A stretch of 64,000 nucleotides of DNA from Tubulanus polymorphus (taxonomy: Eukaryota > Nemertea > Palaeonemertea > Tubulaniformes > Tubulanidae): assembly GCF_964204645.1 (NCBI RefSeq), contig NC_134034.1, positions 3,752,072 through 3,816,071 of the forward strand, in the 5' to 3' direction. Under the pieces are notes generated by a model. That model was not told the origin of the DNA, ran no database searches, and saw only the letters and a list, made by a program, of their open reading frames with translations. A program made the translations under genes and the position numbers. Below are positions 36,611 through 47,226 of the stretch, piece by piece; position 1 is the first letter of the stretch; each line of letters opens with the position of its first letter.

Positions 36611-37362
36611 GATGACAAGACGAAACAAATAATGTAAAAGCCGAAATAAATATTCCATTTACATTTATTCGAGACCTATGCACCAGTGATAATGTTTTGC
36701 TTGCTGTTGAGCGCTGGTGTACTGCGAACTTTCCGTTATTTTTGTCGTATCTGCCGATTATTCGGCTGGGATTCGAACCTGGCGGATGACGCCAAGATTG
36801 CACGGACACCCAATCCTAATGTACCGGACCAAGTCGATAATATTGTGCAGCTTTGCCGCGAAAGAAACACGGATGCACCTAGAGATTGTCGACATAACAA
36901 GGCAAATATTCATTGCTCGATTGGAAACGTGCCTTTTGAGCGGGAACCTGTTATATAAATATATTGGGAAGTGAAATAGACGAACGAAGGCTAATGCGGC
37001 AAAGGTTTCTTTCTGTTGGCGTGAGCTTTGAAACCCTGGCAAGCGAGAAAAATACTTTGCCTGCCATTAGGTTCCCTTTCTAGTTTCAGTTTCAGTTTAG
37101 TTCATTCACTCCACAAGTTATAATAACATTGCACAGAGCACAAAAGTAGCGCATAGATTACAGCATATTACAAAAAATATAATGATATTGTTAATAATAA
37201 TTATATTTATAATAATAACAATTATGATTATAGTAAAAATAATAATAATAGTGATAGCAGTAATATAATACTTATAATAATAATAATTATAATTATAATG
37301 AAATTATAATGCAAAAGATGAGGCGGAATTGTAGTATCGAGATCCGATAATTATACACTATA

Positions 37363-40300
37363 TTAGGTAAATGATTTGATACCTTTTTTAATGAATATCG
37401 CCAGATTGAGCAAAGTTTTACCTCTCGAACAGAAAAGGTTATGTAAGGTATTTTCATTGGGATGTCGCCAGTAGTAACTAGGTATAAATTTGTTTCTCAG
37501 GCTTTGAAAAAAGGGACATACTAAAAGAAAATGGAATTCGTCTCCAGTTGCTGCCAAATGAAATTTCTGACAAATTCTATGCTTTCGCTCAATCTGGCGA
37601 TATCTACCGATTTCAATAGGTAACTTATGGTTCGAGCATCTGAATCGACACAAGGCTAGGCGGAGACTGGGGGGTAATTTGGTCAGGTACTCTTCGAATT
37701 TAAAACAGTTTTTAAAACGCTTGTAGGTTAAGCAAATTTGGTGTTTCGTTGACCTTGGAGTACCAGCGTTGTGCTTACTGATCCATGAGCCTCTGTTTCA
37801 AAATACTATAAAGATAATTAGCACTGGGTACAGATTGAGTTTCCCTAGCGTGGCCGAGACCATTTTTTACAAGAATATTTTTAACATTAAGAATCCAAGC
37901 GTTACCCCGACCGCCGTGGTGCGTTTGATAGATATATTTGTACATAAAAGAAGAGAAATGTTCAGTCTGATTTATCAATTTTGTCCAAAATTTAACGATT
38001 CTCAATTTAACATAAATCTCTAAAGGATAGCGCCCAAGCTCACCGTAAATGAATACACTAGACGTAGACCTTTTCAATCTGAGTAAATATTTAAAAAATT
38101 GTAGCTGAACACGCTCGAGTACCTGTGTGTTCTCATATCCCCAAATTTCACAGCCAAACAGCAATATAGGTAATACCATACTATCATAAAGTTTCAAGGT
38201 CAGATCTAGGTCTAATGAATGTTCACTTGAATTTTTTAATACAAAAAATACCGCTTTCATAGCTTGTTCCGAAAGAGTTTTACGACATTGTGTGAACGAT
38301 CCAGTGTATGAAAAGAGAACACCCAGGTACTTGAATTTATCAACTATTTCTAATTTGTGACCATTAATGTAAAATTCTGGTAAGATTCTTAATCTTCTTT
38401 TCGAGAAGATGATGACCTTTGTCTTGTCATTATTAATTGAAAGTTTCCATTCTTGGCAATATTCACAGAGATTATCTATAAGTTTTTGGAGTCCCTCGGG
38501 CGAATCACTTAATAAAACCGTGTCATCTGCATACATGAGAATTAAAAGTTGGAACCATGGCACATTGTTAGGTCCGAAAAAATTTAGGGTTGGACTATTT
38601 CGTTCTAATAGATAGCTTTCCAGGTCGTTTAAAAAGATAGAAAATAATATAGGAGACAGATTTTCACCTTGTCTTACCCCTAAATAGCTATCAAAAAAAT
38701 CTGACATTTTATTATCGGAAAAAACACATGAGTTGATACCTTGATACATTTTATGTATAACGTTAAGTACTTTGCCAGTGACACCACTGTTAATTAGTTT
38801 GTGCCACAAGGCCTTTCTCCAGATAGAGTCGAAGGCTTTTTTATAATCTATGAAAATACAATAGAGTTTTTGATTGTTGTTTAGGAAGGTGTCGACTAGA
38901 GCCTTGAGGGTAAATACGTGGTCCATAATGCTATGATTCTTCCTGAAACCGGCCTGGTTCTGTAGCAAAAGATTGTTAATTTCTAAGTACTCGGTAAATT
39001 CTTTCGTTGATAATACTAGTGAATAGTTTGCCAATATTGCTTAAAAGGGTGATTCCCCTATAATTATCGGGGTCCTTTTCGCTACCTTTTTGTTTAAAGA
39101 AAGGGACAATGATGCCTTTCAGCCATGACTCTGGAATAGTGCCTGTATCGAGAGCATTATTAAAAAGGTTTACTAATAAAGGTAGTAGTGATTCTTCGGC
39201 ACTTTTGAGGAACTCATTCGGTATCCCATCGATACCACAGGCCTTGAAATTTTTTTGCTTTTTAATGCATTTTGAGATTTCTTCCCTAGAGAACGGTTGA
39301 TTCAAAGGGCCATGGTCAAAGTTACTACCTATAAATTCATCAACGTTATTTAATAGAGGTTCGTTTCCGTTTAAAACTGGGCTTTCATTCATAGATTTGA
39401 AATGTTGGAAGAGATCGGAGTTCGGAACTTTGCACGAATTGTTATCTGATTTTTTGAATAGTTTCCAAAATGTATGAGGGTCAGAGTTTGATAGTTGTCT
39501 AATTTTCCTGCTAAATTCTTGCCTTTTGTCGTTTTTCCATTTGTTAATAGTTTTTTTTATATTTACGAAAGGCACGATTCATTTCAAAATGATTATTTCT
39601 AGTGCGCAGGCTTAGGTACAAACGTTTGGCACGGCGATAGTCAGACCTCGCTAGTCTAACTGTTACGTTGTTAGTGGCTTTAACGGCTGACCGCGGTTTG
39701 GATTTACGTTTCAAAACCCGCTTACCCATGACGTTACCAGCTGTGGTTAACGATATATTACAAAGCCTGTCGTTGGCCTCGTTTGCATTTAATGTGTTGT
39801 TTGCGAGACATTCACTGATACTATTGAGAAGAGGCATTTCCCTTTCTAAGGACTGAACAAATTGATCCTTCAGATCTGGCTTCCAATTAACTTTCTCTTG
39901 ACAGTTTTCACTGGCGTCCACAGAGGCCAGGTCTGGAATTTCGATCTTAAAACTGAACTCTGCAATTAGACCACTGTGGACGTCAGAGAAAAGCTTTTCG
40001 AATTCTAAAACCTGGAACAGTCTTACAGAACTGATCAAATGAGGGGATGCGATCATGTAATCTACTATATGTTTAATTTCGCCTTTATGACACGTATAGT
40101 CACCGGTCAATCGATCGGGAGCTATCCTGCCGTTCAAAATAATAATACTATAGTTTTTACACAGTTCTACTAAACGGGACCAATAGTTATTCACCGAGAG
40201 ATCTTTAGTTTTGCGTCTTAATATGTCATAACTGGAAAGCACCTGTTCACAAGTATAGGTTTCTAAAAGAAGCTCGTTGTCAAGGTCTGATCCAACAGTT

Positions 40301-40830
40301 AGATCCAATGTAGTTTTCTGGTGAGTTGTAGTCTAAGGGTGCTCCGGTATAGGCGTTAAAGTCACCGCATAATAATAAAAAGGATTCTGTTCTATTAAAT
40401 TTTTCGAGAATATCGATATTTAATGCATTAAAGCAGTCTACTCCGCCAAATTTACTGGTTTCTGGTGGTAAGTATACAGCCCCTATTTGTAGATTTTTAT
40501 CTTTGTCAATTATATGCTTGTCTACAAGTAGCCATAATACATAATTACAAGAACTTTTGATAATAGTTACATGAGGAGCTAAAATATTGCTTTTCGCAAT
40601 CGCTATGCCACCGGACCGGAATGAAGATAGTTTCTCACGATTTTTTAAGAATACAGTATACCCCAAATTGTTGAAGAAGTTCTTAGCCCAGGCCTCATCT
40701 GTATCGTTAAGCTTCGTTTCGGTCAGGATTATTATGTCATGTGATTTAATCAGCGATTGAAACTCGGGAATATGTTCTTTGCTTTTTAAGCCGCATACAT
40801 TTATAGTTAATGTCGATAACTTAGTCGAAA
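37363..40830 (-). pseudogene. LINE-1 ORF2: endonuclease, reverse transcriptase, C-terminal domain (frameshifted)
   Basis: Catalytic landmarks in order: INVCGLKSK and LTETKLND (endonuclease, catalytic Glu), AVYLPPET, LLCGDFNAYTG, then a changed C-terminal motif SDVHSGL where SDH is expected. The RT follows with KACGIDGIPNEFL, DNYRGITLLSNIGK, IDYKKAFDSIWR, LGVRQGENLSPILFSIFLND and the active site MYADDTVLLS. The C-terminus has CRFRCSNHKLPIEIGRYR and GDEFHFLLVCPFF. Frame changes occur near 40300, 39560 and 39000, with a break near 37700, so it is inactive but young enough to read. The enzyme would nick target DNA and copy its own RNA. Confidence 0.9.
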
Positions 40831-40849
40831 TATGCTCTGTGGTCTCCTG

Positions 40850-41038
40850 TTATGCCTCAACCGAGGGGGGAGCTTCACGATTAGCTTCGGTAGGGATGAA
40901 TTGGTCCGCGTTCATGTCTAATACCACGCGCGCTTCTTCCAAGGCTGCGCCCACGTTTACAGTTTCGTCCGATGCAATGCGTGGCCGTTTCGGCTCGGGT
41001 TTCCTAGACGTGCGCTTGGCCGTTTGTCTAGAGGGCAA
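40850..41038 (-). pseudogene. LINE-1 ORF1, C-terminal remnant
   Basis: A 62-residue frame starting MPSRQTAKRTSRKPEPKRPR (basic, RNA-binding-like) and ending in TAA just before the endonuclease reading frame. It is probably the C-terminal end of the element's ORF1 protein, cut by the 5' truncation at about 41043. Confidence 0.55.
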
Positions 41039-41169
41039 GTCTCTAAGAGATGCAGTTTTTGAGGAAGAGTTTTCGTTTTGTCATGCATGGCGTATGGTAT
41101 ATAAAGGAAGCAAGGAGGCAAGAAGCAAAGTTTGTTTGTTTGCCCCTATTTAATAGATTAACCCTATTA

Positions 41170-41324
41170 CATTTTTCATTTAACCTCACGACAGGACGGC
41201 CTACGAAGTGTTACCCGAACACTGTGTACGCAGTCAGCAGGACTCGAACCCGCTTGTCACTCAGCACGGCCGGATAAATGGATACTACCGCATCACGCCT
41301 TATCCAACTGAGCTACCGAGGGCG
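41170..41324 (-). repeat. tRNA-derived SINE head, right arm
   Basis: Reverse complement of the SINE at 27262: CCAACTGAGCTACCGAGGGC (A box) and GCAGGACTCGAACCCGC (B box). It is a stub of the palindrome arm left between the two LINE insertions. Confidence 0.8.
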
Positions 41325-41451
41325 CTGTTCCCAGTTTGAAGTACGTAGATAATGATAATTCAAAATGGCGGCACTGATAGATTGTTTGTCGGGTCGCTCT
41401 ACAAACTCGGACCATTTTTAGTATAGCTTTGGTCAGGCGAAGTGATTGAAA

Positions 41452-43130
41452 ATGGATATAAAACGACCATTAACCGTTGTATGTTTCGGCACGAGATTTT
41501 CAGAGGAGGATATATTGAGTAAGCTTGGAGAAAACACAAAGCATGTTCGAGCCATTCAGTTTTTGAAGAATGGTGAGTGCAGAATTACTTTTAACAATTT
41601 GGAAGCTATGGAAAACTACATTACAAGTGGTATAAAGATCAGAGATCGTCAAATTAAAGCGTGCAAAGTTGACGAATTAATTGATATAACGAACATAACT
41701 ATTAAAGACGCGCCGGTTGAGCTTTAGGACATCTCACAGATAAGAAACTACATGGTCCTATTGGGGAATACATCTCTAAATTATTATCTCTCTTTGAAAT
41801 AGACTCTGATAATAATTAACACGAAACTGCTTTTATTCTTGTTATATTAATGTAAAATGTTTATGTTTTGTAAATACTATTTGTAAATATCACTCTGTGC
41901 ACCTCGACCCGAAAGGGTGTAAGCAGTACAATAAAGAGTTTATTGAATTGAATTGAATTGAATTGTTCATTGTTAATCAGCTACAAAAGTATGGCAACGT
42001 AGTAACCGGTTCACTGCGAAGAGGCGAAATTAAAGACACCGAAATTTTTAATGGATCTATCTATGCGAAACTGTCAAACGTAAAAAAACATTATACCCGT
42101 GGAGACTAAGTTTGGAAGATTTGAAGTAAGACTTTTTTGCGACAATAACAAAACACAGTGCAAACATTGCGGTGACACTGATCACCCGTATTTCAGATGT
42201 TTACTGAAAACTAGAAAACTTTGTTTCAAGTGTAAATCAGCTGATCATATGGCTTATGATTGTCCGTACGGCATAATTTGTTATCATTGTCGTGAAGATG
42301 GTCACAAAAAATCTGAATGCCCAAAAATTCGAAAAATTCAAAAACGATTGAATTACGATATAGACGAAAATAGTATCAGTGATCACCAGTCAGACACAAT
42401 TCAAAACTCAGCGCGAGTTGAATTTACAACAACGCCTCTTGTTGTTGACAATCCGACCGCGGATTACCTGATCATAGGAGACTCTAACTGCAGGCGCCTT
42501 ATATTCACTGACCTGCCCAGTAGTATTCATGTTGACAGTTTGCCAGGTGCAACCGCTCATGGTATTGATCAACAATTACTCAAGCTTAACCCGAAATTAG
42601 ACAGTAGCCTAGTAAAACGTGTTATTTGTCATCTAGGAACAAATGACATTTCTTTAAACAAGGACGATAACGATCAAACTATTCTCGACTTATCCAAAGC
42701 TACAAATACACTACTTACTAGATTTCCAAATTCTGAAATTCATGTATCCAGTATCCTCCCCCGAAGAGGACGGAGCAAGACAATAATGGCACTTAATGAA
42801 TCGGCAACGGCCGTCAATAACTATTTACAAAAACTGTGTAATAGCGACGAAAGACTATTTTATATCGACAATGATGAAAAGTTCCGCCCTAACCAAGCTG
42901 GTGTTACACGAGCCCTCTTCGATTCCATGGATAAGAGTGGAGTTCATTTAGGAATAGACGGAGCCAAAGAACTGACAGCCACATTTCTGAATGCATTTGC
43001 TTTACCGTCGGGTAGAAACAAGAAAAGATCTCATAGTCAGACGTCACCTGCTATCATCAGTCCTAGTTGTAGCCAACTGACTAAAAAGGACAGGATTATT
43101 TCTGGTGACTCACCTGTTACTGCAGTTTGA
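41452..43130 (+). pseudogene. LINE-2 ORF1: zinc-knuckle and SGNH esterase protein, interrupted
   Basis: The N-terminal part (MDIKRPLTVVCFGTRFSEED...NITIKDAPVEL) runs to 41724 and resumes after a nested insertion at 41966 with FIVNQLQKYGNVVTGSLRRG. An in-frame TAA follows near 42105. Next are CCHC-type knuckles (CKHCGDTDHPYFRC, CFKCKSADHMAYDC, CYHCREDGHKKSEC). Then comes an SGNH/GDSL hydrolase domain: IIGDSN with the nucleophile Ser, CHLGTNDIS with Asn, and DKSGVHLGIDG with the Asp-His pair. CR1-group ORF1 proteins are known to carry such an esterase. The catalytic residues are still present. Confidence 0.88.
41725..41965 (+). mobile_element. 3' end of another LINE nested in LINE-2 ORF1
   Basis: It begins in the last codons of an ORF (GHLTDKKLHGPIGEYISKLL then SLFEIDSDNN, stop), continues through ~130 bp of 3' UTR and ends AATAAAGAGTTTATTGAATTG with a TTGAA tandem tail. 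ORF1 coding resumes in frame right after the tail (FIVNQL). This is a severely 5'-truncated retrotransposition. Confidence 0.85.
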
Positions 43131-43153
43131 AGTGCATTCTTATCCATCAATCT

Positions 43154-46066
43154 ATGACTAACAATCCATCTTCATCTTATAATTGTCAGTACTTTGATGA
43201 AAATAACTTTGAATTCGATAAAAGTCAATTTTCAATTTGCACTTTTAATATCCGAAGTTGCAACAAAAATTTTGATTCTTTCACTGACTACATCAATTGT
43301 ATAAAATCCGATTTTTCTATCATAGGACTTACTGAGACTTGGAGTAATGATAATGCCCATAACAATAATCTTTATAAACTACCTGGCTACAATAGTATTT
43401 TTAAAAGCCGCTCGAATTATGTAAAGGGTGATGGCGTTGCCCTTTATTTCAAAGATGATTACGAATCTATAATACGCCCAGATCTTTCTGGTAAGAATGA
43501 GGTATTTGAATCTCTCTTTCTTGAAATTATTTGTAAGAGTAAAAAGAATAAGATTATTGGTATTATATACAGACCTCCGGGGCTAAGTATATCTACTTTT
43601 TAGTTGAATTTAATTTACTATTAGACAAGCTAAATAGGGAAAGAAAAGATTGTTATTTGATTGGTGATTTTAACATTGATTTACTTCAATCAGAAGTTCA
43701 TAAGCCTACTGAATCATTTCTAGATAATCTGATAGCTTCATCCTTTTACCCACTTATTGATAAACCAACCAGGGTGACTAATAATTCATGTAGCCTAATT
43801 GACAATATTTTTTGTAATAATGTTGAAAATGTATTTAATTCGGGCATATTATGTACAGATATTTCTGATCATTTTCCAATTTTCACAATGTGTGATCAAC
43901 GTAAACGTGTCTGCAATAATTGTACTTACTCAACTAGAAACTTTAGTGATCATAATATTGATAGATTCTATAGGAGCTTAATAGCGTGTGATTGGTCGGC
44001 TATTTATAATGAAAATGACCCACAAAGGTCGTATACTGTATTTATTTCTAAATTTACTCATTTATATGATACATGCTTTCCATTTATCAAACGCATGAAC
44101 GCAAAAACCAATAAGTCTAAACCCTGGTTAACTACGGGCTTGTTAAACTCTATTAAATATAAAAATCACTTATATAGAAAACACTTTATAATTCAGATAT
44201 TGCTTTTAAATCCCGTTATTCAGAATATAAGCGATTTTTATCACGTTTATTAAAAGCTGTTGAAAAAGGTTACTATGATACTCAGTTATTTGGTGTAAAG
44301 AATGATATGAAAGCTACGTGGAAAATCTTAAAAACAGTTATTGGAAGTAACTCCGTCAAAGAACAACTACCAGCTTCCTTTAAGCTAAACAACGTAACTG
44401 TCAGTGGAAGTTTAAACATTGAACATGAGTTTAATACTTTTTTGTTAATATCGGACATCGTTTAGCAAATATGATCCCCGAGTCTGAAAAACATTTCAGC
44501 TTTTATTTAAATCGTCCTAATAATGAAAACTTCTTTTTCTTCCCAACAAACTCGCTAGAAATTGATGAAATAGTAAATAAATTCTCTGGAAATAAAGGTA
44601 TTGGCATTGACGGGATCTCTATGAAAATAGTTAAAAGAATTATTGATGTTATAAAATATCCACTTACTCATATATTCAACAATAGCCTTCATTCTGGAGT
44701 GGTCCCTGCTGAACTCAAAATTGCTCGGGTGTGCCCTCTGTATAAAAAGGGTGAATGCGATTCCTTTGACAATTATCGACCCTTATCTATTTTACCATGT
44801 TTTTCTACGATACTAGAAAAACTCGTTCATAAACGTTTAGTCGCTTTTTGTGATAAATTTGAAATTATTGATCATAACCAATTTGGATTTAGGAAAAATT
44901 ACTCAACATTAATGGCATTAACTCGTATATCTGATGAAATAGCAGCCAATATTGACGAAAGAAAAACAACGATTGGAATATTTTTGGATTTGTCTAAAGC
45001 TTTCGACACAGTAAATCACCGTATTCTTTTGGATAAACTTAATCATTATGGTATTAAAGGCACAGCACTTAATTGGTTTCAAAATTACTTAGAAGGTCGC
45101 AAGCAAATAGTCCAGATTAAAGATACTAATTCTACCGCTTTAGATATTGATATTGGAGTACCACAGGGCTCCATTTTAGGTCCATTACTATTTATACTAT
45201 ACATAAACGACTGTACTCGTGCATCTGATATCCTAAAGTTAATTTTATTTGCTGATGACACGAATGCTTTCTATAGTGATCATCTCGTTGACCGCCTGAT
45301 AAAAACGATCAATACTGAACTTTCGAAACTAGTTGTTTGGTTTTGTGCCAACAAGTTATCAATTAATATTAGTAAAACTTATTATATTATATTTAGTAAA
45401 ACTTTTGTTGGTAATACAAAGATTTATATCGATGATCGTAAAATTAAACGTGTCCACACTACCAATTTTTTGGGGGTTTTAATAGATGAAAAACTGTCAT
45501 GGGATGATCACATAAAATCTGTATGTAAAAAAGTGTCACGTTGTGTTGGCGTTCTTCATCGTGTTAAACACAAGTTGTCTTCCAATTCTTTACGTACTTT
45601 GTATTTATCCTTAATAGACCCATATCTTCAGTATTGTAACATTGTTTGGGGAAGAACTTCTGATAATAAACTGCATCCATTAACAATTCTACAAAAACGT
45701 GCTGTCCGTTTGGTCAGCAAATCCCATTATTTAGAACACACTGATCCAATTTTTGCTCGGTTAAATATACTTGAAATTAAGAATATTAACAAACTCCAAC
45801 TAGCTATTTTTTTACATAAATTCGTCAATTCAAAATTGCCTAGGACCTTTCACAACTATTGGAACTTCAATTATCAAATTCATAGTAAACCTACGCGTAA
45901 TAGATTTAGAATTAGATTGCCTTATTTCAGAACTGTAACTAGAAAATCTTCTGTCAAAATATCCGGTCCCCTATTATGGAATACTCTATCTGAATCAATT
46001 CAAACTATTCAAAGCGAACCTGCCTTTAAGCGTACCTACATGAAATCATTATTCAACACTTTGTAA
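43154..46066 (+). pseudogene. LINE-2 ORF2: APE endonuclease and reverse transcriptase (frameshifted)
   Basis: Endonuclease motifs: CTFNIRSCNKNF, IGLTETWSND, IGIIYRPPG, LIGDFNIDLL, LCTDISDHFPIF. RT motifs: KGIGIDGISMKIV, NYRPLSILPCFSTILEKL, HNQFGFRKNYST, FLDLSKAFDTVNH, GVPQGSILGPLLFILYIND, and active site LFADDTNAF. The C-terminal TILQKRAVRLVSKSHYLEHT is typical of CR1-like ORF2. The frame changes at about 43600 (run CTTTTTAG), about 44190, and about 44445 (run CTTTTTTG), with coding continuing cleanly on each side. The RT part (44471-46066) is fully open. Inactive as it stands unless the T-run shifts are sequencing errors. Confidence 0.92.
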
Positions 46067-46403
46067 ATTTTCATTCTATACAAACCTATGTTAATGTGTA
46101 ATATGTGAAACTTTTTTTCTTTTCTTTTCGCCTGTTAATTACTTGTGTGCATGATGTGTGAGTGTGATGAATGTGGTGTGGATGCTTCTGGGTGATACGG
46201 CTTAGATAGACTGTTTCAGTCTCTCCGTGTAGCCCCATTATCCTGTTACATTTTTTTTCGTCTAATCATACTTATTATATCGTTCAATAATGTAACATCG
46301 TAATGAAAATAAATTTCAATTTCAATTTCAATTTCAATTAGAGTGTTCATTTTAACATATATGAAGATATGGTATATTGTTCAAAAACTCTAAATCGAAT
46401 TTT

Positions 46404-47226
46404 GAGTTATTCACATTCAAGATGGCTGACTGGAGGACATATTGATGGATTCTGATTGTTTCCATCTTACAGCGTTTTTGAAGTGCAGCCGCCCTTTTTA
46501 TGTCACTCGAACGGAGTATGCATAACAGCTAATGGTCAAAGTTGCATTCAAGATAGCTGACTAGTGGTCCTTGTGAATTTTTTCAAACTAGCGGATTGTA
46601 ACCGGTGGATAAATACTATAGTGTTGATGAACTTGTCGTCACTGTGTCAACTATTCACTGTTTAATTACTCTAGCCAACTTTTAAACAACTGGCCCAATC
46701 GATGACCTTGAAACTCATAAAATCCGGAGACAGCACGGCGTGCACGTCGTGCTATCCACAAGAATAGACTGGTACTTAGACTGACACGTCCAGACTGTTT
46801 TAAACCGATAAGGCGATGATGACTATTCACGTGGATGTTGTATTTAGTTAATGAGAATTTGGGAAAAGAAGACACACATTTTTAAAAAATCAATTCCTGT
46901 TTACTCAAAAATGTCCCGCCTATACCTCCCCGGCAGAGATTCGAATCTGGATGGCATCGTTACACTTAGCCACAGCACGAACCCCTGCCACACTGCGGCA
47001 CTAATCAGATTGGCTCGTTGTATAATCGCTGAGGTAGATTTCGCAGAACAACTATAAGTGGGAAAACCCGGGCTAAAATAAAACGGGATATCTGATTGGC
47101 TAATAATGACATCATCTAAGCTGCGCACACGGTCTAGTGTGGTAGGGTTTCGTACCGTCGCAATCTCGATGCCTTCGGGTTCGAATCCCTGTAGGGGGAG
47201 GATGCGCCTACACATGTATAGCTGAT
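46404..47226. other. Intergenic with tRNA-like SINE fragments
   Basis: 46905-47010 read on the minus strand has TGGCTAAGTG (A-box-like) and GATTCGAATC (B-box-like). 47110-47205 on the plus strand has TTCGGGTTCGAATCCC (B box). Neither folds into a full tRNA. No gene seen. Confidence 0.45.

Larger units (their letters stand above)
37075..41043 (-). mobile_element. Non-LTR retrotransposon LINE-1 inserted in the right arm
   Basis: On the minus strand the order is an ORF1 remnant (41038-40850), an APE endonuclease (about 40800-39900), a reverse transcriptase (about 39500-37775), a C-terminal Cys/His domain (about 37760-37363) and an AT-rich 3' region. The end has short tandem units (AAACTGAAACTGAAACTAG) rather than poly(A). 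The 5' side is truncated within ORF1. Family: APE-type LINE of the Jockey/CR1 supergroup; exact clade not resolved. It is related to the decayed copy at 7.3-10 kb. Confidence 0.9.
41349..46338 (+). mobile_element. Non-LTR retrotransposon LINE-2 (CR1-type), near full length
   Basis: Starts with ~100 bp of 5' UTR, then ORF1 (41452-43130), ORF2 (from ATG 43154 to 46066) and a 3' UTR ending AATAAATTTCAATTTCAATT, the short-tandem 3' end usual for CR1/L2-like elements. ORF1 with zinc knuckles plus an SGNH esterase and ORF2 with APE endonuclease and RT match the CR1 group. It is inserted in the right palindrome arm with only a 1-2 bp ambiguity at the junction. Broken by a nested insertion and several frame changes. 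Confidence 0.93.
33121..46403 (-). repeat. Right arm of the large palindrome, interrupted by two LINEs
   Basis: This is the reverse complement of 27181-32370. Contiguous arm runs 33121-37074, then resumes at 41043-41348 after the first LINE and at 46339-46403 after the second. Removing the second LINE joins GAAGTACGTAG to AGTGTTCATTTTAAC, exactly the unbroken sequence found at 27220-27250 on the other strand. About 75 bp of arm sequence (left arm 27568-27641) is missing at the first LINE. Confidence 0.92.

Noticed and set aside
36686-37042. Open frames of 85-112 aa downstream of gene B
   Set aside because: They overlap the 3' flank of gene B and a palindrome repeat; the mirrored region after gene A carries different frames.
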